DNA from: an uncultured Bacteroidales bacterium
GTDB taxonomy: Bacteria; Bacteroidota; Bacteroidia; Bacteroidales; UBA932
Direction of reading: 5' to 3'
DNA: 64,000 bases
Assembly (NCBI GenBank): GCA_934717185.1
Contig: CAKUYQ010000009.1
Location: forward strand, 1 to 64,000
Shown: positions 44,704-53,593 of the stretch, in pieces
How positions within the stretch are numbered: position 1 is the first letter of the stretch
Layout of the letters: the number at the start of each line of letters is the position of its first letter
Notes under the pieces: generated by a model
The model's input: only the letters and a program-made list of their open reading frames with translations
What the model was told of the DNA's origin: nothing
Database searches by the model: none
Position numbers and translations under genes: made by a program

Positions 44704-47193
44704 ATGAAATCACTGTCCTTATATATTGATAAATGGTTTATTACAGTTGCCATCAACTATGATGGCAATGTGATACCTTTGTCTCTTCCTAATGGAGAGG
44801 ATAGGATTTGGCTTTATTTTCACGAGGATATAGCCAACAGCAGAATAGAGTACGGAAAGGCCTTTGAAAATAATTACAGAGATAAGCTCCCCCACTATTT
44901 TGGTGACATATTCAATCTTATAGAAGAAGGGGATCATCATTTCATTCGTTATGAAAGAAGACAAGAGGAAATGCGTGATATCTTTAAGGTTGCAGGAATT
45001 TTCAATCATATCCATCAAGCTATGAATGAATATGATACTATTGACACTTATATATCTTTCTCTTCCGATATTCCTGACGTTGCTCGGTTGCGTTTTATCG
45101 AAGAACTTGAAGAGTCAAACTTCAAAGTTGTTGAGAGCGTAGCACGTATATCTCACCTTGCCTTAGAGGAATGCAAGAAACGTAATGTATTCACAAACAA
45201 TGGTACATATCTTGTTCTTGTAGCTACTAACGACAATTTCCATTTCTCTCTTTATGAGAACAAAGGCAATATATTCCTTCGCAAGAATGAAGGAACCTTA
45301 CTTGGTCACGGCTTTGATGTACGTCGCAGGGCTTTAATCGAAACTATTGTTGAAAACATAAACAAAAACACTAAGCTATTAAAAAGTCGTGAGGAAATTG
45401 ATTTGGAATGTGTAAGGCAAAATCGATTTGCTTCTGCATGGCTTGACAAAATAGCAAAGAGTAAACCAAATATTCCGGTAGCCTTTAGTGGTATAACTTT
45501 TGCCGTTGCTCCTAATAATCCGGAGGTAGTACAGGTTTCGCCTAATAAGTTGGATAGCCGTACTACAGGGATAGTAGAAGATATAGTACGTAAAATTGCT
45601 GATTTTGTAAAAAAGAATCAATTACAACCGCATGAAATAGAGGGTATTGTATTTATCGGGAATACCTTTACAAACCATACTTTTGCAAGAGCCATTAACA
45701 ATCGTTTTATTGTTGATGATGATAAAATTGTGATCTATAGAGAAGAAGAACTTCCTAAAGTGGTTAGTGTTTATTCTCAAATAGATTGCAACCAATTCAA
45801 GGGTGCTACAACTGAGTTTATGAATGATGCCAAAACTCAGGAGATTCTAAATAAGCAGGCAAAAGAAGAAGAAGAGAAAAGACTTAAAGCCGAAGCAAAT
45901 GCTCGACATCAACAAGAGCTTATTGATAGTCAAAAGAAGGCAGAACAAGAATATCGCAATGCGGTAGAGAACATTAAACGTCATGAGAGTGTCCATAACT
46001 ATGAGGAAATGCTTGAATGGGCAGAGATAGCTCTTACCAATAGACCTGATGATGAATTTGTAAAGGAAAAAGCGACATTAGCTCGTCAACTTCTTGCTGA
46101 TCAAAAAGCGGCAAACAAGCAATTTAACGCAGTTCTTCAACGTGCTAAAACTGCTTTTTCTGAAGAGCGATGGACTGATACAGTTTCACAGTGTGAAATG
46201 GCACTTGAACTTAGACCAAATTCAGATGAAGCTTCCCGTCTAAAAATAGAAGCATTGCGTCAAATGGAGATAAAAGAGAAAGTTCAAACTTTATTGAATC
46301 GTGCTGATGTATTCTTTGCCCAGAAGTTATTTGCAGAAGCTCTTCAAGAAGTAAGCAAAATACTCGGTCTTGATCCTTTAAATCATGATGCGAAAGAGAT
46401 AGAAAGGAAGATTTCAGAGGTTAATACTCAACATGAGAAAGTAATAAATAATCTTATTGCTAAACTCAATGAAACAGAGTTGGGAAAAGACTATACTTCC
46501 GCAATCAATATTTGCGAATCTCTTATAGAAGAAGATTCAACAAATATTCGCAAGTGGACAAGTAAAAAGGAACGCTTGATTTCTAATCAAAAAGAGCTTG
46601 AAGAAACAAAGCAAAAACTTGATGGTCTAAGGCAGGATATTAACAGAGCTCATTTTGAAGAGGATTGGATTAAATTGAAATTGCTTTGCGAAAATTTCTT
46701 AAACATTGAACCTAGCCATGATATATCTCAATTCCTTGCAAAAGCAAAGAAACGCATAGAAGAAATAAAGGTAAAGGAAGCTAAAGAAAAAGCATTAGCA
46801 ACTGTCAATGGGTTAATCATTGATGGATATATAAATGAGGCGCAGAAGGAAATTGATCGGTTCGCTCAAAATTATCCTTCAGAACATTCTGTCGTAAAGG
46901 ATTTGCGAAAAAAACTATTTTCGTTTGATTCAGACGGAGTTTCACAACAAAAGTCAACCAATCCTCCTCGTAAGCCTATTGGGTTTAATAGTTCAAATAC
47001 GAACGTTACAGGAGAAGATTATGACTTTTTTGAAACTACACCAAGTGAAGTTCATCCATTAAGAAGAACCTCAAAAAAGAAAGAGCCTACAAAGGACTCT
47101 CCTAAAAAGGATTTTTTTGATAGCACATCAACAACAAATTCAAAGAAAAGTGTACCAAAACTTAACATTACAAATAATGATTTTAATTTTTAA
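44704..47193 (+). CDS. Degenerate Hsp70-like protein with TPR/coiled-coil tail
   Basis: The 829-residue protein begins SLYIDKWFITVAINYDGNVI, a weakened Hsp70-type phosphate-1 strand. TYLVLVATNDNFHFSLYENK is where phosphate-2 would be, and IEGIVFIGNTFTNHTFARAI resembles the adenosine-side GG motif with glycines lost. ATP binding is therefore doubtful. Residues 385-420 are a charged coiled coil (KQAKEEEEKRLKAEANARHQ). About five TPR-like repeats follow to residue 700 (WTDTVSQCEMALELRPNSDE, FAEALQEVSKILGLDPLN). The last 100 residues are disordered and rich in Lys, Ser and Thr. It probably scaffolds the operon's proteins. Confidence 0.78.
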   Translation: MKSLSLYIDKWFITVAINYDGNVIPLSLPNGEDRIWLYFHEDIANSRIEYGKAFENNYRDKLPHYFGDIFNLIEEGDHHFIRYERRQEEMRDIFKVAGIFNHIHQAMNEYDTIDTYISFSSDIPDVARLRFIEELEESNFKVVESVARISHLALEECKKRNVFTNNGTYLVLVATNDNFHFSLYENKGNIFLRKNEGTLLGHGFDVRRRALIETIVENINKNTKLLKSREEIDLECVRQNRFASAWLDKIAKSKPNIPVAFSGITFAVAPNNPEVVQVSPNKLDSRTTGIVEDIVRKIADFVKKNQLQPHEIEGIVFIGNTFTNHTFARAINNRFIVDDDKIVIYREEELPKVVSVYSQIDCNQFKGATTEFMNDAKTQEILNKQAKEEEEKRLKAEANARHQQELIDSQKKAEQEYRNAVENIKRHESVHNYEEMLEWAEIALTNRPDDEFVKEKATLARQLLADQKAANKQFNAVLQRAKTAFSEERWTDTVSQCEMALELRPNSDEASRLKIEALRQMEIKEKVQTLLNRADVFFAQKLFAEALQEVSKILGLDPLNHDAKEIERKISEVNTQHEKVINNLIAKLNETELGKDYTSAINICESLIEEDSTNIRKWTSKKERLISNQKELEETKQKLDGLRQDINRAHFEEDWIKLKLLCENFLNIEPSHDISQFLAKAKKRIEEIKVKEAKEKALATVNGLIIDGYINEAQKEIDRFAQNYPSEHSVVKDLRKKLFSFDSDGVSQQKSTNPPRKPIGFNSSNTNVTGEDYDFFETTPSEVHPLRRTSKKKEPTKDSPKKDFFDSTSTTNSKKSVPKLNITNNDFNF

Positions 47194-47212
47194 CAACTGA
47201 AATTAATTGCAT

Positions 47213-47797
47213 ATGGCAGAAGAAGTAAAACTCAAACGAAAGATCACCCTCCGCCGCAAGCAGGAGGAAGTCGCATTTACATTTGGCGGCAAACTTAAGG
47301 TCAATCTCTATTGGACTTCGAATACAGACCTTGATCTTTGTCTGTTTTTCCGTAAGAAGGACGGTGAAGTCGGTGGCGTGTTTTCAAACGAATATCGCCA
47401 AAAAAAGAGCGACTTAGGCTCTCTCGACAAGTTCCCTTTCATGCTACACCTCGGAGATAACAAAGAGCCTGCACCAGGTGGCGAAGAGAGTGAGCAGATT
47501 AACATCGCAAAACTCGACGAAATTGATGAAGCATTCGTTTGTATCGTCAACTATGGTGCAGCTATCGAAGGTGAAGATGTGACTTACGCTGAAGAAGGTG
47601 GTCGCATCGAAGTTAAGAGCGATAGCGGTGATTACCTTGAAGTGTTGGCTGATTCAACAGATGAAGGGCATGTGTATTGCGTATGTTCAATCAAAAACAA
47701 AGGCGGTGAATTCGCATTAAAGAATGAGAGCAAAGTAATGAGTCTCAGTAAAGCATTCGACGAAATTCCCGGTTTTGCTCTCATTTGCGAGGACTAA
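47213..47797 (+). CDS. TerD-domain calcium-binding stress protein
   Basis: The start at 47213 gives 194 residues. A TTG six bases upstream is not needed. Residues 1-20 are a basic tag, EEVKLKRKITLRRKQEE. The TerD domain follows: VNLYWTSNTDLDLCLFFRKK with the Asp pair, GGVFSNEYRQ, MLHLGDNKEPAPGGEESEQI matching the family's HxGDN...E loop, and AFVCIVNYG. TerD domains bind Ca2+ through these acidic loops and occur in tellurite and stress-response operons. This is the only Ter protein here, with no TerB, TerC or TerZ. A P-type Ca2+ ATPase lies four genes downstream. Its stop codon overlaps the next start (TAATG). Confidence 0.88.
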   Translation: MAEEVKLKRKITLRRKQEEVAFTFGGKLKVNLYWTSNTDLDLCLFFRKKDGEVGGVFSNEYRQKKSDLGSLDKFPFMLHLGDNKEPAPGGEESEQINIAKLDEIDEAFVCIVNYGAAIEGEDVTYAEEGGRIEVKSDSGDYLEVLADSTDEGHVYCVCSIKNKGGEFALKNESKVMSLSKAFDEIPGFALICED

Positions 47798-48348
47798 TGG
47801 CTAACTCTGACATAAAACTAAAACATAAGGTACAACTACGTAGAAAAGTAGAAGAACCTACAGATGAAAAGCCGATAGTTGACCCGGTGCCGCATTCTAC
47901 AAGAGAAACTTCCAAATCAAAAATGTGGATTTGGGTTCTCCTTGGAATCGTTGTGCTGCTTATAGTCGGATATTTCATTTTCACAAGGTCCGAAAATGCA
48001 GTTCAAACACCTATAGAAGTAGAAGGTACTTTTGTGCCGTACAACACGAATGAATCAATTAAGGTTACTTCTGAAGAGACTAAGGGCACTGAACCTAAGT
48101 TATCAGAAGAAAATCACACCGATATTGAAGATTCTTCGACTTCTGTAGCTCCAACTGAACCAACTCCAGTCGCTTTACCTGTTAATACATCAGTTACAAA
48201 TAATGTTTCCAATGATGTTGAAGCAGAAGCGATGAAAGTTATTCGTGGCGATTACGGTGTCGGTCAAGAACGCAAGAATAAACTTGGAGAGAGGTATCAG
48301 ACTATTCAGAACCGAGTAAATGAACTGAAACACGAAGGGGTATTCTAA
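47797..48348 (+). CDS. Single-pass membrane protein sharing the TerD N-terminal tag
   Basis: The 183-residue protein begins SDIKLKHKVQLRRKVEE, which aligns with the tag of the preceding TerD protein (KLK-x-K-x-x-LRRK-x-EE). One membrane helix follows at about residues 43-65 (MWIWVLLGIVVLLIVGYFIF). Next is a Ser/Thr/Glu-rich stretch and a C-terminal folded part, VEAEAMKVIRGDYGVGQERK and YQTIQNRVNELKHEG, resembling the short C-terminal region of many Gram-negative envelope-stress proteins. The tag would be cytoplasmic and the tail periplasmic. The start at 47797 overlaps the TerD stop by one base. Confidence 0.78.
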   Translation: MANSDIKLKHKVQLRRKVEEPTDEKPIVDPVPHSTRETSKSKMWIWVLLGIVVLLIVGYFIFTRSENAVQTPIEVEGTFVPYNTNESIKVTSEETKGTEPKLSEENHTDIEDSSTSVAPTEPTPVALPVNTSVTNNVSNDVEAEAMKVIRGDYGVGQERKNKLGERYQTIQNRVNELKHEGVF

Positions 48349-48422
48349 ATACAACTAATGTTTAATAGGTGAGGAAGTGAAGTCTTATAAGATACTTCCT
48401 CACCTATATAATTGAAATGTAA

Positions 48423-48599
48423 ATGAGTATTATTGCAGTTATAATCGGTCTTGTCATTTGGTTTGTTGTGCCTATACTAACCAATGACGCCTTAAAAAAG
48501 AAAGCTCATAAAAAGGCTGTCACTATGTTGTGTCGCATTATCGGCATAGCAATTATTGCTGTATCTGTAATAAACTATGTTATATACCTATTTCCATGA
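48423..48599 (+). CDS. Small two-helix membrane protein
   Basis: A 58-residue frame begins SIIAVIIGLVIWFVVPILTN, has a basic loop (DALKKKAHKKA) and ends with a second helix, IIGIAIIAVSVINYVIYLF. Its stop codon overlaps the next gene's start as ATGA. The hydrophobic pattern and the coupling make it very likely real although it is short. It may be a small subunit of the envelope complex. No family is known to me. Confidence 0.7.
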   Translation: MSIIAVIIGLVIWFVVPILTNDALKKKAHKKAVTMLCRIIGIAIIAVSVINYVIYLFP

Positions 48600-49192
48600 A
48601 GCAAATAAGCAAATTTGTCATACTTGTATTATTGTTTTTGAGTATTCTTGAAACTAGCTGTAGTAACAGTGGTACATCAACAAAAAAACAGGATGCAACA
48701 AGATTCTCAAAAAATCAAGAGGATCTTATGGGAAAAGGATGGTACATACCAAAATTCGCTCCAGTGGGAGAACTATCCTCTAAATATGGGGTTAAAAGCA
48801 AATTTGGACAGCAAGATAATTATTTTGACATTGAAATTGGAGATGGTTGTGATGTTGCTATAAAAATCGTCAACCAAACTAATGATCAGTGTATTCGTTA
48901 TGTATTCATCCCTGCAAATACTACTGCAAATATTCAGATGATTCCTCAAGGACAGTACTATCTAAAATTGGCCTATGGTAAAGATTGGATGGAATACGAT
49001 AATGGTGATGGTACTATTGATGGGAAATTTACTTCAAATGTTTCCTACGATAAAAGTGTGGATGTGTTTGACTTTGGCAAAAAGAATTCGTCATCAGTAA
49101 TCAATTATGTTCTTCAGATAAATATCAAAGAAAGTCTTCTTCAAAATAACTTTCAGACCGTATCCATATCTGAATCCGAATTTAGAAAATAA
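48596..49192 (+). CDS. Lipoprotein of unknown function
   Basis: The start at 48596 opens a lipoprotein signal, KFVILVLLFLSILETSCSNS, predicting a lipidated Cys at about residue 22. The 198-residue protein has a beta-rich body (YFDIEIGDGCDVAIKIVNQT, CIRYVFIPANTTANIQMIPQ, YYLKLAYGKDWMEYDNGDGT). The last string resembles an Asp-rich calcium loop but is not a proven site. It overlaps the small membrane gene by 4 bases and precedes the Ca2+ ATPase by 15. A longer upstream frame from 48530 would destroy the signal peptide. Confidence 0.75.
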   Translation: MKQISKFVILVLLFLSILETSCSNSGTSTKKQDATRFSKNQEDLMGKGWYIPKFAPVGELSSKYGVKSKFGQQDNYFDIEIGDGCDVAIKIVNQTNDQCIRYVFIPANTTANIQMIPQGQYYLKLAYGKDWMEYDNGDGTIDGKFTSNVSYDKSVDVFDFGKKNSSSVINYVLQINIKESLLQNNFQTVSISESEFRK

Positions 49193-49207
49193 TTAAAAAA
49201 CAATCAT

Positions 49208-52060
49208 ATGTCACAAAAACAAATTTACACAGGTTTGACCGATACTGAAGTGTTGGAAAGCCGCAAAAAAAATGGCGTGAACATTCTCACGCCGCCTGAA
49301 CAGGATCCGTGGTGGAAGGAATTTCTTGATAAGTTCTCTGACCCGCTAATTATCATCCTGCTTGTTGCAGGCGTTCTGTCTATCGGAATCGCTTTTTACG
49401 AATTTTTCGGTTTGGGACAAGACTGGAAAGTATTTTTTGAGCCTATTGGTATATTTGTAGCCATTGGTCTTGCCACTACGCTCGCTTTCATCTTTGAACA
49501 AAGAGCAAATAAAGCCTTTAAGATTCTCAATCAAGTAAATGATGATGAATTAGTTGAGGTAATGCGGAACGGTAGAATGACCACCATACCACGTAAAGAC
49601 GTGGTTGTAGGAGACATCGTAATTCTCAATACCGGTGACGAGATACCAGCTGATGGTGAACTTTTGGATGCCGTTACATTAAGTGTTGATGAATCGACAC
49701 TTACAGGTGAACCGTTATGTGCCAAGACAACAGACGAAGAACACTTTGACAAAGATGCTACTTATCCATCCAATCATGTGATGCGTGGTACAAAAGTGAT
49801 GGAAGGTCACGGTGTTATGCGTGTACTTAAAGTCGGTGACTCTACAGAGATGGGAAAAGTATTTGAGGAAGCACAAATAGATGACTCTGTCAAAACCCCT
49901 CTCAACGAACAACTTGACGGTCTTGCTGACTGGATTACGAATGTCAGCTATATCTTTGCTGGTCTTATAATAGTTGGTCAACTGATTCACTTCCTTGGTT
50001 GGGGTGCCTGGCAAGCTTGGACGTTGATAGTTCCTGTTGCCCTCTTTTTCTGGCTTGTTATCAAGAAGTTTGAAGATTGGTCAAAGGCAAAATGTATCTT
50101 TACCATCATTAGCTTTTTTGTTATCTTCTTTGCGATGGTGATTGGTGCATTTTCAATGCTCAATCCTGGCACAGACAGTACTTCTTGGTCGCTGTTACTT
50201 GCCCATACCTTGAAAACATTGATGGTGGCCGTTACGTTAATTGTAGTTGCAGTACCAGAAGGTCTTCCAATGGCCGTTACTCTTTCATTGGCTTACTCAA
50301 TGAGCCGTATGCTTAAGACTAATAATCTTGTGCGAAAGATGCACGCTTGCGAGACAATGGGTGCAACCACTGTTATCTGTACTGATAAAACTGGTACATT
50401 GACGCAAAATCAGATGCAAGTTTATAAGGCAGACTTCTTCGGCGAGCCATCAAACGAGGTGCTTTATGAAGGTATCGCTGTCAACTCAACTGCCCAACTC
50501 GACCTCTCAGGAGAGAAACCGCAGGTACTTGGTAATCCAACAGAAGGAGCACTACTTCTTTGGCTCAAAGAACATGATGCCAATTATCTTGACCTTCGTA
50601 ATGGAGCAATGCGACTTGAAGAATTACCATTTACAACTGAGCGCAAATATATGGCCACAGTTGTAAAATCGGCAACAGGCAAAAATATCCTTTATGTAAA
50701 AGGTGCGCCTGAGATTATTTTCGAAATGTGCAATAACACCTGTGGCGTGACTAAGAAAGAGATAGATGCTCAGTTGTTGGAATACCAGAATCAAGCAATG
50801 CGCACACTCGGTTTTGCATATCAGGAAATTAAAGACAAAGATGCTACCATTGCTGATGGTAAAGTTGTCGCCGATAAACTGACATTTCTTGGTATTGTTG
50901 CCATTTCTGACCCTGTACGTGTTGACGTTCCTAATGCCATAGGTGAAGTTATCGATGCCGGAATCAAAGTGAAAATCGTAACTGGAGATACTCCGGGAAC
51001 AGCCAAAGAAATCGGTCGTCAAATCGGTTTATGGAATGATACCACAGATACCGAACGCAACATTATAACTGGACCTGAATTTGCAGAACTTTCCGACAAA
51101 CAGCTCAAAGAACGTGTACGTGATCTGAAAATCATCGCTCGTGCCCGTCCGATGGACAAGAAACGTCTTGTGGAGGCACTTCAAGCAAATAATGAAGTTG
51201 TTGCCGTAACCGGAGATGGAACAAATGATGCTCCGGCACTCAAAACCGCCCATGTTGGCTTGTCAATGGGCGATGGCACCTCGGTAGCCAAGGAAGCATC
51301 TGACATTACTATTATTGACAATTCGTTCTCTTCCATCGGTCGTGCTGTCATGTGGGGACGTTCACTCTACAAAAATATCCAACGTTTCCTACTGTTTCAG
51401 CTCACGGTCAATGTTGCTGCCTGCTTCCTTGTATTGTTTGGCTCATTCATGGGGACAGAGTCCCCGCTTACCGTAACTCAGATGCTGTGGGTAAATCTTA
51501 TTATGGATACTTTTGGGGCAATGGCTCTCGCGTCCTTACCTCCATCACGCAATGTAATGGATGAAACCCCACGTGATCGCAAGGCTTCAATCCTTACTAA
51601 ATCCATGATGTCAGAGCTTCTTGCTGTTGGCTTCTTGTTCTTTGCCATTACTCTTGGTTTTTATTGGCTGTTTAACAATGCTGATGTAACATCAATCCCA
51701 CAGATATTAAGCGTTCACGTTGATGGAGAATCGTCCATGACTGCATACGAAGCAACACTCCTCTTTTCAATATTTGTTTGGACACACTTCTGGTATATGT
51801 TTAATGCTCGTAGCTTTGAAACAGGTGAAAGTGTATTCCGATTGAAAATGAGCCAAGGGTTCTGGACTATCGTCGGTATCATTATTATCGGTCAGTTATT
51901 CATTACTGAAATAGCATATGAATTCTTTAACGTTGAGCCGATGCTTCATACACTCGACTGGAGTTTTAATTCCTCAGGGGCGCTTGATTTGCTGATTATA
52001 GTAGTAACATCATCTCTTGTTCTTTGGGTTCGTGAAATCTATAGATATTTCAAAAAATAA
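49208..52060 (+). CDS. P-type Ca2+-transporting ATPase (PMCA/SERCA-like)
   Basis: The 950-residue protein has the P2-type layout: an N-terminal segment ending WKEFLDKFSDPLIIILLVAG, the actuator TGEP (STLTGEP), M4 VAVPEGLPMAVTLSLAYSMS with the calcium-site PEGLP, phosphorylation site ICTDKTGTLTQNQM, KGAPE, DPVR and the hinge VTGDGTNDAPAL. M5-M6 include NLIMDTFGAMALASLPP. An extra hydrophobic stretch of about 45 residues before M4 (VPVALFFWLVIKKFEDW and IFTIISFFVIFFAMVIG) makes it longer than usual. It should pump Ca2+ out of the cytoplasm. Being 15 bases behind the TerD operon links it to that system. Confidence 0.93.
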   Translation: MSQKQIYTGLTDTEVLESRKKNGVNILTPPEQDPWWKEFLDKFSDPLIIILLVAGVLSIGIAFYEFFGLGQDWKVFFEPIGIFVAIGLATTLAFIFEQRANKAFKILNQVNDDELVEVMRNGRMTTIPRKDVVVGDIVILNTGDEIPADGELLDAVTLSVDESTLTGEPLCAKTTDEEHFDKDATYPSNHVMRGTKVMEGHGVMRVLKVGDSTEMGKVFEEAQIDDSVKTPLNEQLDGLADWITNVSYIFAGLIIVGQLIHFLGWGAWQAWTLIVPVALFFWLVIKKFEDWSKAKCIFTIISFFVIFFAMVIGAFSMLNPGTDSTSWSLLLAHTLKTLMVAVTLIVVAVPEGLPMAVTLSLAYSMSRMLKTNNLVRKMHACETMGATTVICTDKTGTLTQNQMQVYKADFFGEPSNEVLYEGIAVNSTAQLDLSGEKPQVLGNPTEGALLLWLKEHDANYLDLRNGAMRLEELPFTTERKYMATVVKSATGKNILYVKGAPEIIFEMCNNTCGVTKKEIDAQLLEYQNQAMRTLGFAYQEIKDKDATIADGKVVADKLTFLGIVAISDPVRVDVPNAIGEVIDAGIKVKIVTGDTPGTAKEIGRQIGLWNDTTDTERNIITGPEFAELSDKQLKERVRDLKIIARARPMDKKRLVEALQANNEVVAVTGDGTNDAPALKTAHVGLSMGDGTSVAKEASDITIIDNSFSSIGRAVMWGRSLYKNIQRFLLFQLTVNVAACFLVLFGSFMGTESPLTVTQMLWVNLIMDTFGAMALASLPPSRNVMDETPRDRKASILTKSMMSELLAVGFLFFAITLGFYWLFNNADVTSIPQILSVHVDGESSMTAYEATLLFSIFVWTHFWYMFNARSFETGESVFRLKMSQGFWTIVGIIIIGQLFITEIAYEFFNVEPMLHTLDWSFNSSGALDLLIIVVTSSLVLWVREIYRYFKK

Positions 52061-52077
52061 ATCATAAATTCCGATGA

Positions 52078-52117
52078 GGGTGTATCAAAAATGGAAACTT
52101 TGGTACACCCATAAAAA
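52078..52117 (+). terminator. Hairpin after the Ca2+ ATPase operon
   Basis: GGGTGTATCAAA at 52078-52089 pairs with TTTGGTACACCC at 52099-52110, followed by ATAAAAATTT. A wider pairing (GATGAGGGT with ACCCTCATTA) surrounds it. It could be a terminator or the end of an old insertion sequence. The rest of 52118-52315 holds the 11-bp word at 52216 and an ATCCTTAA/TTAAGGAT pair near 52275. Confidence 0.5.
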
Positions 52118-52315
52118 TTTACCCTCATTAGGATTTAATATTGTAAGCGTCTCCTTGATGACGTATTGATGCGTACGATGGATTAGTGTACCTTGCCATA
52201 ATAATTACAGAAGTTTTGTCGGGAAGAAACATCCATGACATTTAACAAACGTCCAAGAGAATGAAAATATGATTATCCTTAACTTTGTTGCCAAACTAAA
52301 GATTAAGGATAGAAG

Positions 52316-53271
52316 ATGGAAAAAGTTAACTTTACGCAAGTAGTTCGCCGGGGCTGTGGAATAGACATACACAGGGACATAGCAGTTGCCACGATAGGTG
52401 GAGAAGGGATCAAGACTGAGACCCGCAGTTACAAGACCTTCAGCAGTTCATTGACAGAATTGAAAGAATGGCTGATTGAGAACGGAGTGACCCACGTAGC
52501 CATGGAGAGCACAGGAGTATACTGGAAACCGGTGTATAAAGTTCTCGAATGCCCGGATCTCAAGGTTTGGATAGTCAATGCGCGACATATCAAGTATGTA
52601 CCGGGACACAAGACGGACAAGGCGGATAGTGCGTGGATATGTAAGTTGCTACTAGCCGGCTTGCTGAAACCGAGCTACATACCACCAAAAGTATCTGCTT
52701 CAGTTGATACAGAAAGACATAGAGCAGACACAAAAGCTTATAGAAGAGCTGTCTGAAAGGATCAAGAATTTGCTTGCACCTTGTGATAATGCGGTGGCAA
52801 GGTTGAAAGAGATACCGGGGCTTAGTACCAAGGTTGTTGAAGACTTGATAGCAGAAATAGGATTGGATATGGAGGTATTCCCGACAGAAAAGAATCTAGC
52901 ATCATGGGCCGGAATGAGCCCGGGGAACAACGAGAGCGCGGGTAAAAAAAAGCACCCGCACCAATCACGGTAACAAGCAAGTCAAGACAATAATGACGGA
53001 AGCAGCATGGGCAGCGACGAGAACAAAAGACACATTCTATAACGCACGATACCACAAAGTGGCAGCCCGCAGGGGAAAGAAGCGGGCATTGATAGCAGTA
53101 GGACATTCGATCCTGAAATCAGTATGGCATGTGCTTCATGATAATGTGTCGTATAATGAACTTGGCGCGGAATACTTGACAAAACGCATAGCTCAAAAAC
53201 GGAAGGAGTATCTTGAACGGGAACTCAAAAGTCTGGGCTATGATGTGAAGCTGTCCAAGGTAACAGCATAG
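52316..53271 (+). pseudogene. IS110-family transposase, broken
   Basis: The first frame has the DEDD-type N-terminus of IS110 (GCGIDIHRDIAVATIGGE, THVAMESTGVYWKPVY, VPGHKTDKADSAWICKLL). It shifts near 52690 after SYIPPK, where about 100 residues of the normal protein are missing. The second frame gives the Tnp-20 C-terminal domain (LKEIPGLSTKVVEDLIAEIG, LASWAGMSPGNNESAGK). A run of eight A at about 52945-52953 shifts the frame again, and the third frame finishes the protein (VKTIMTEAAWAATRTKDTFY). With a large deletion it cannot move by itself. It marks the right edge of island 2. Confidence 0.85.
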
Positions 53272-53593
53272 CAGAATAACTTCAAGGCCGATTTTTACTG
53301 GCAGGGTCTGAAATATAGCAAAGCCGAGTATGAAACTGGTCTCAACAGTTAAGCGGTCAAGACTTTTGCTACGAGCACGTGTATGAAATTTTATAAATCT
53401 TAACTGTTGTAAAACTATAATCGCCGAACTCAGCCATCGCACTTGCACACCAACGAGTGCTTTCTTTCTTTTTGTCTTTAGCTTAGAAATAGATGTTAAA
53501 CGCCTGGAAACAGGCACTTTATAAGAAATTATTTACGTATGAAAAAAATGCGGATTATTAGCTAACTTTACCCCAAATTAACACCTACTTATT
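53272..53593. other. Gene-free right flank of the IS110 remnant
   Basis: These 322 bases hold no convincing gene. AACAGTTAAG and CTTAACTGTT form an inverted pair at about 53346 and 53399, and CGCCTGGAAACAGGCAC near 53501 forms a small hairpin. They probably include the outer end of the insertion sequence and the promoter of the next gene. Confidence 0.35.

Noticed and set aside
47213..47797. Calling a full tellurite-resistance ter operon
   Set aside because: Only one TerD protein is present. No TerA, TerB, TerC, TerE or TerZ, and no biosynthetic ter partners, are seen.
53119..53517. 132-codon minus-strand frame across the IS110 remnant
   Set aside because: It lies opposite the transposase end and has no motif. 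Frames of this kind are often mis-annotated at IS ends.
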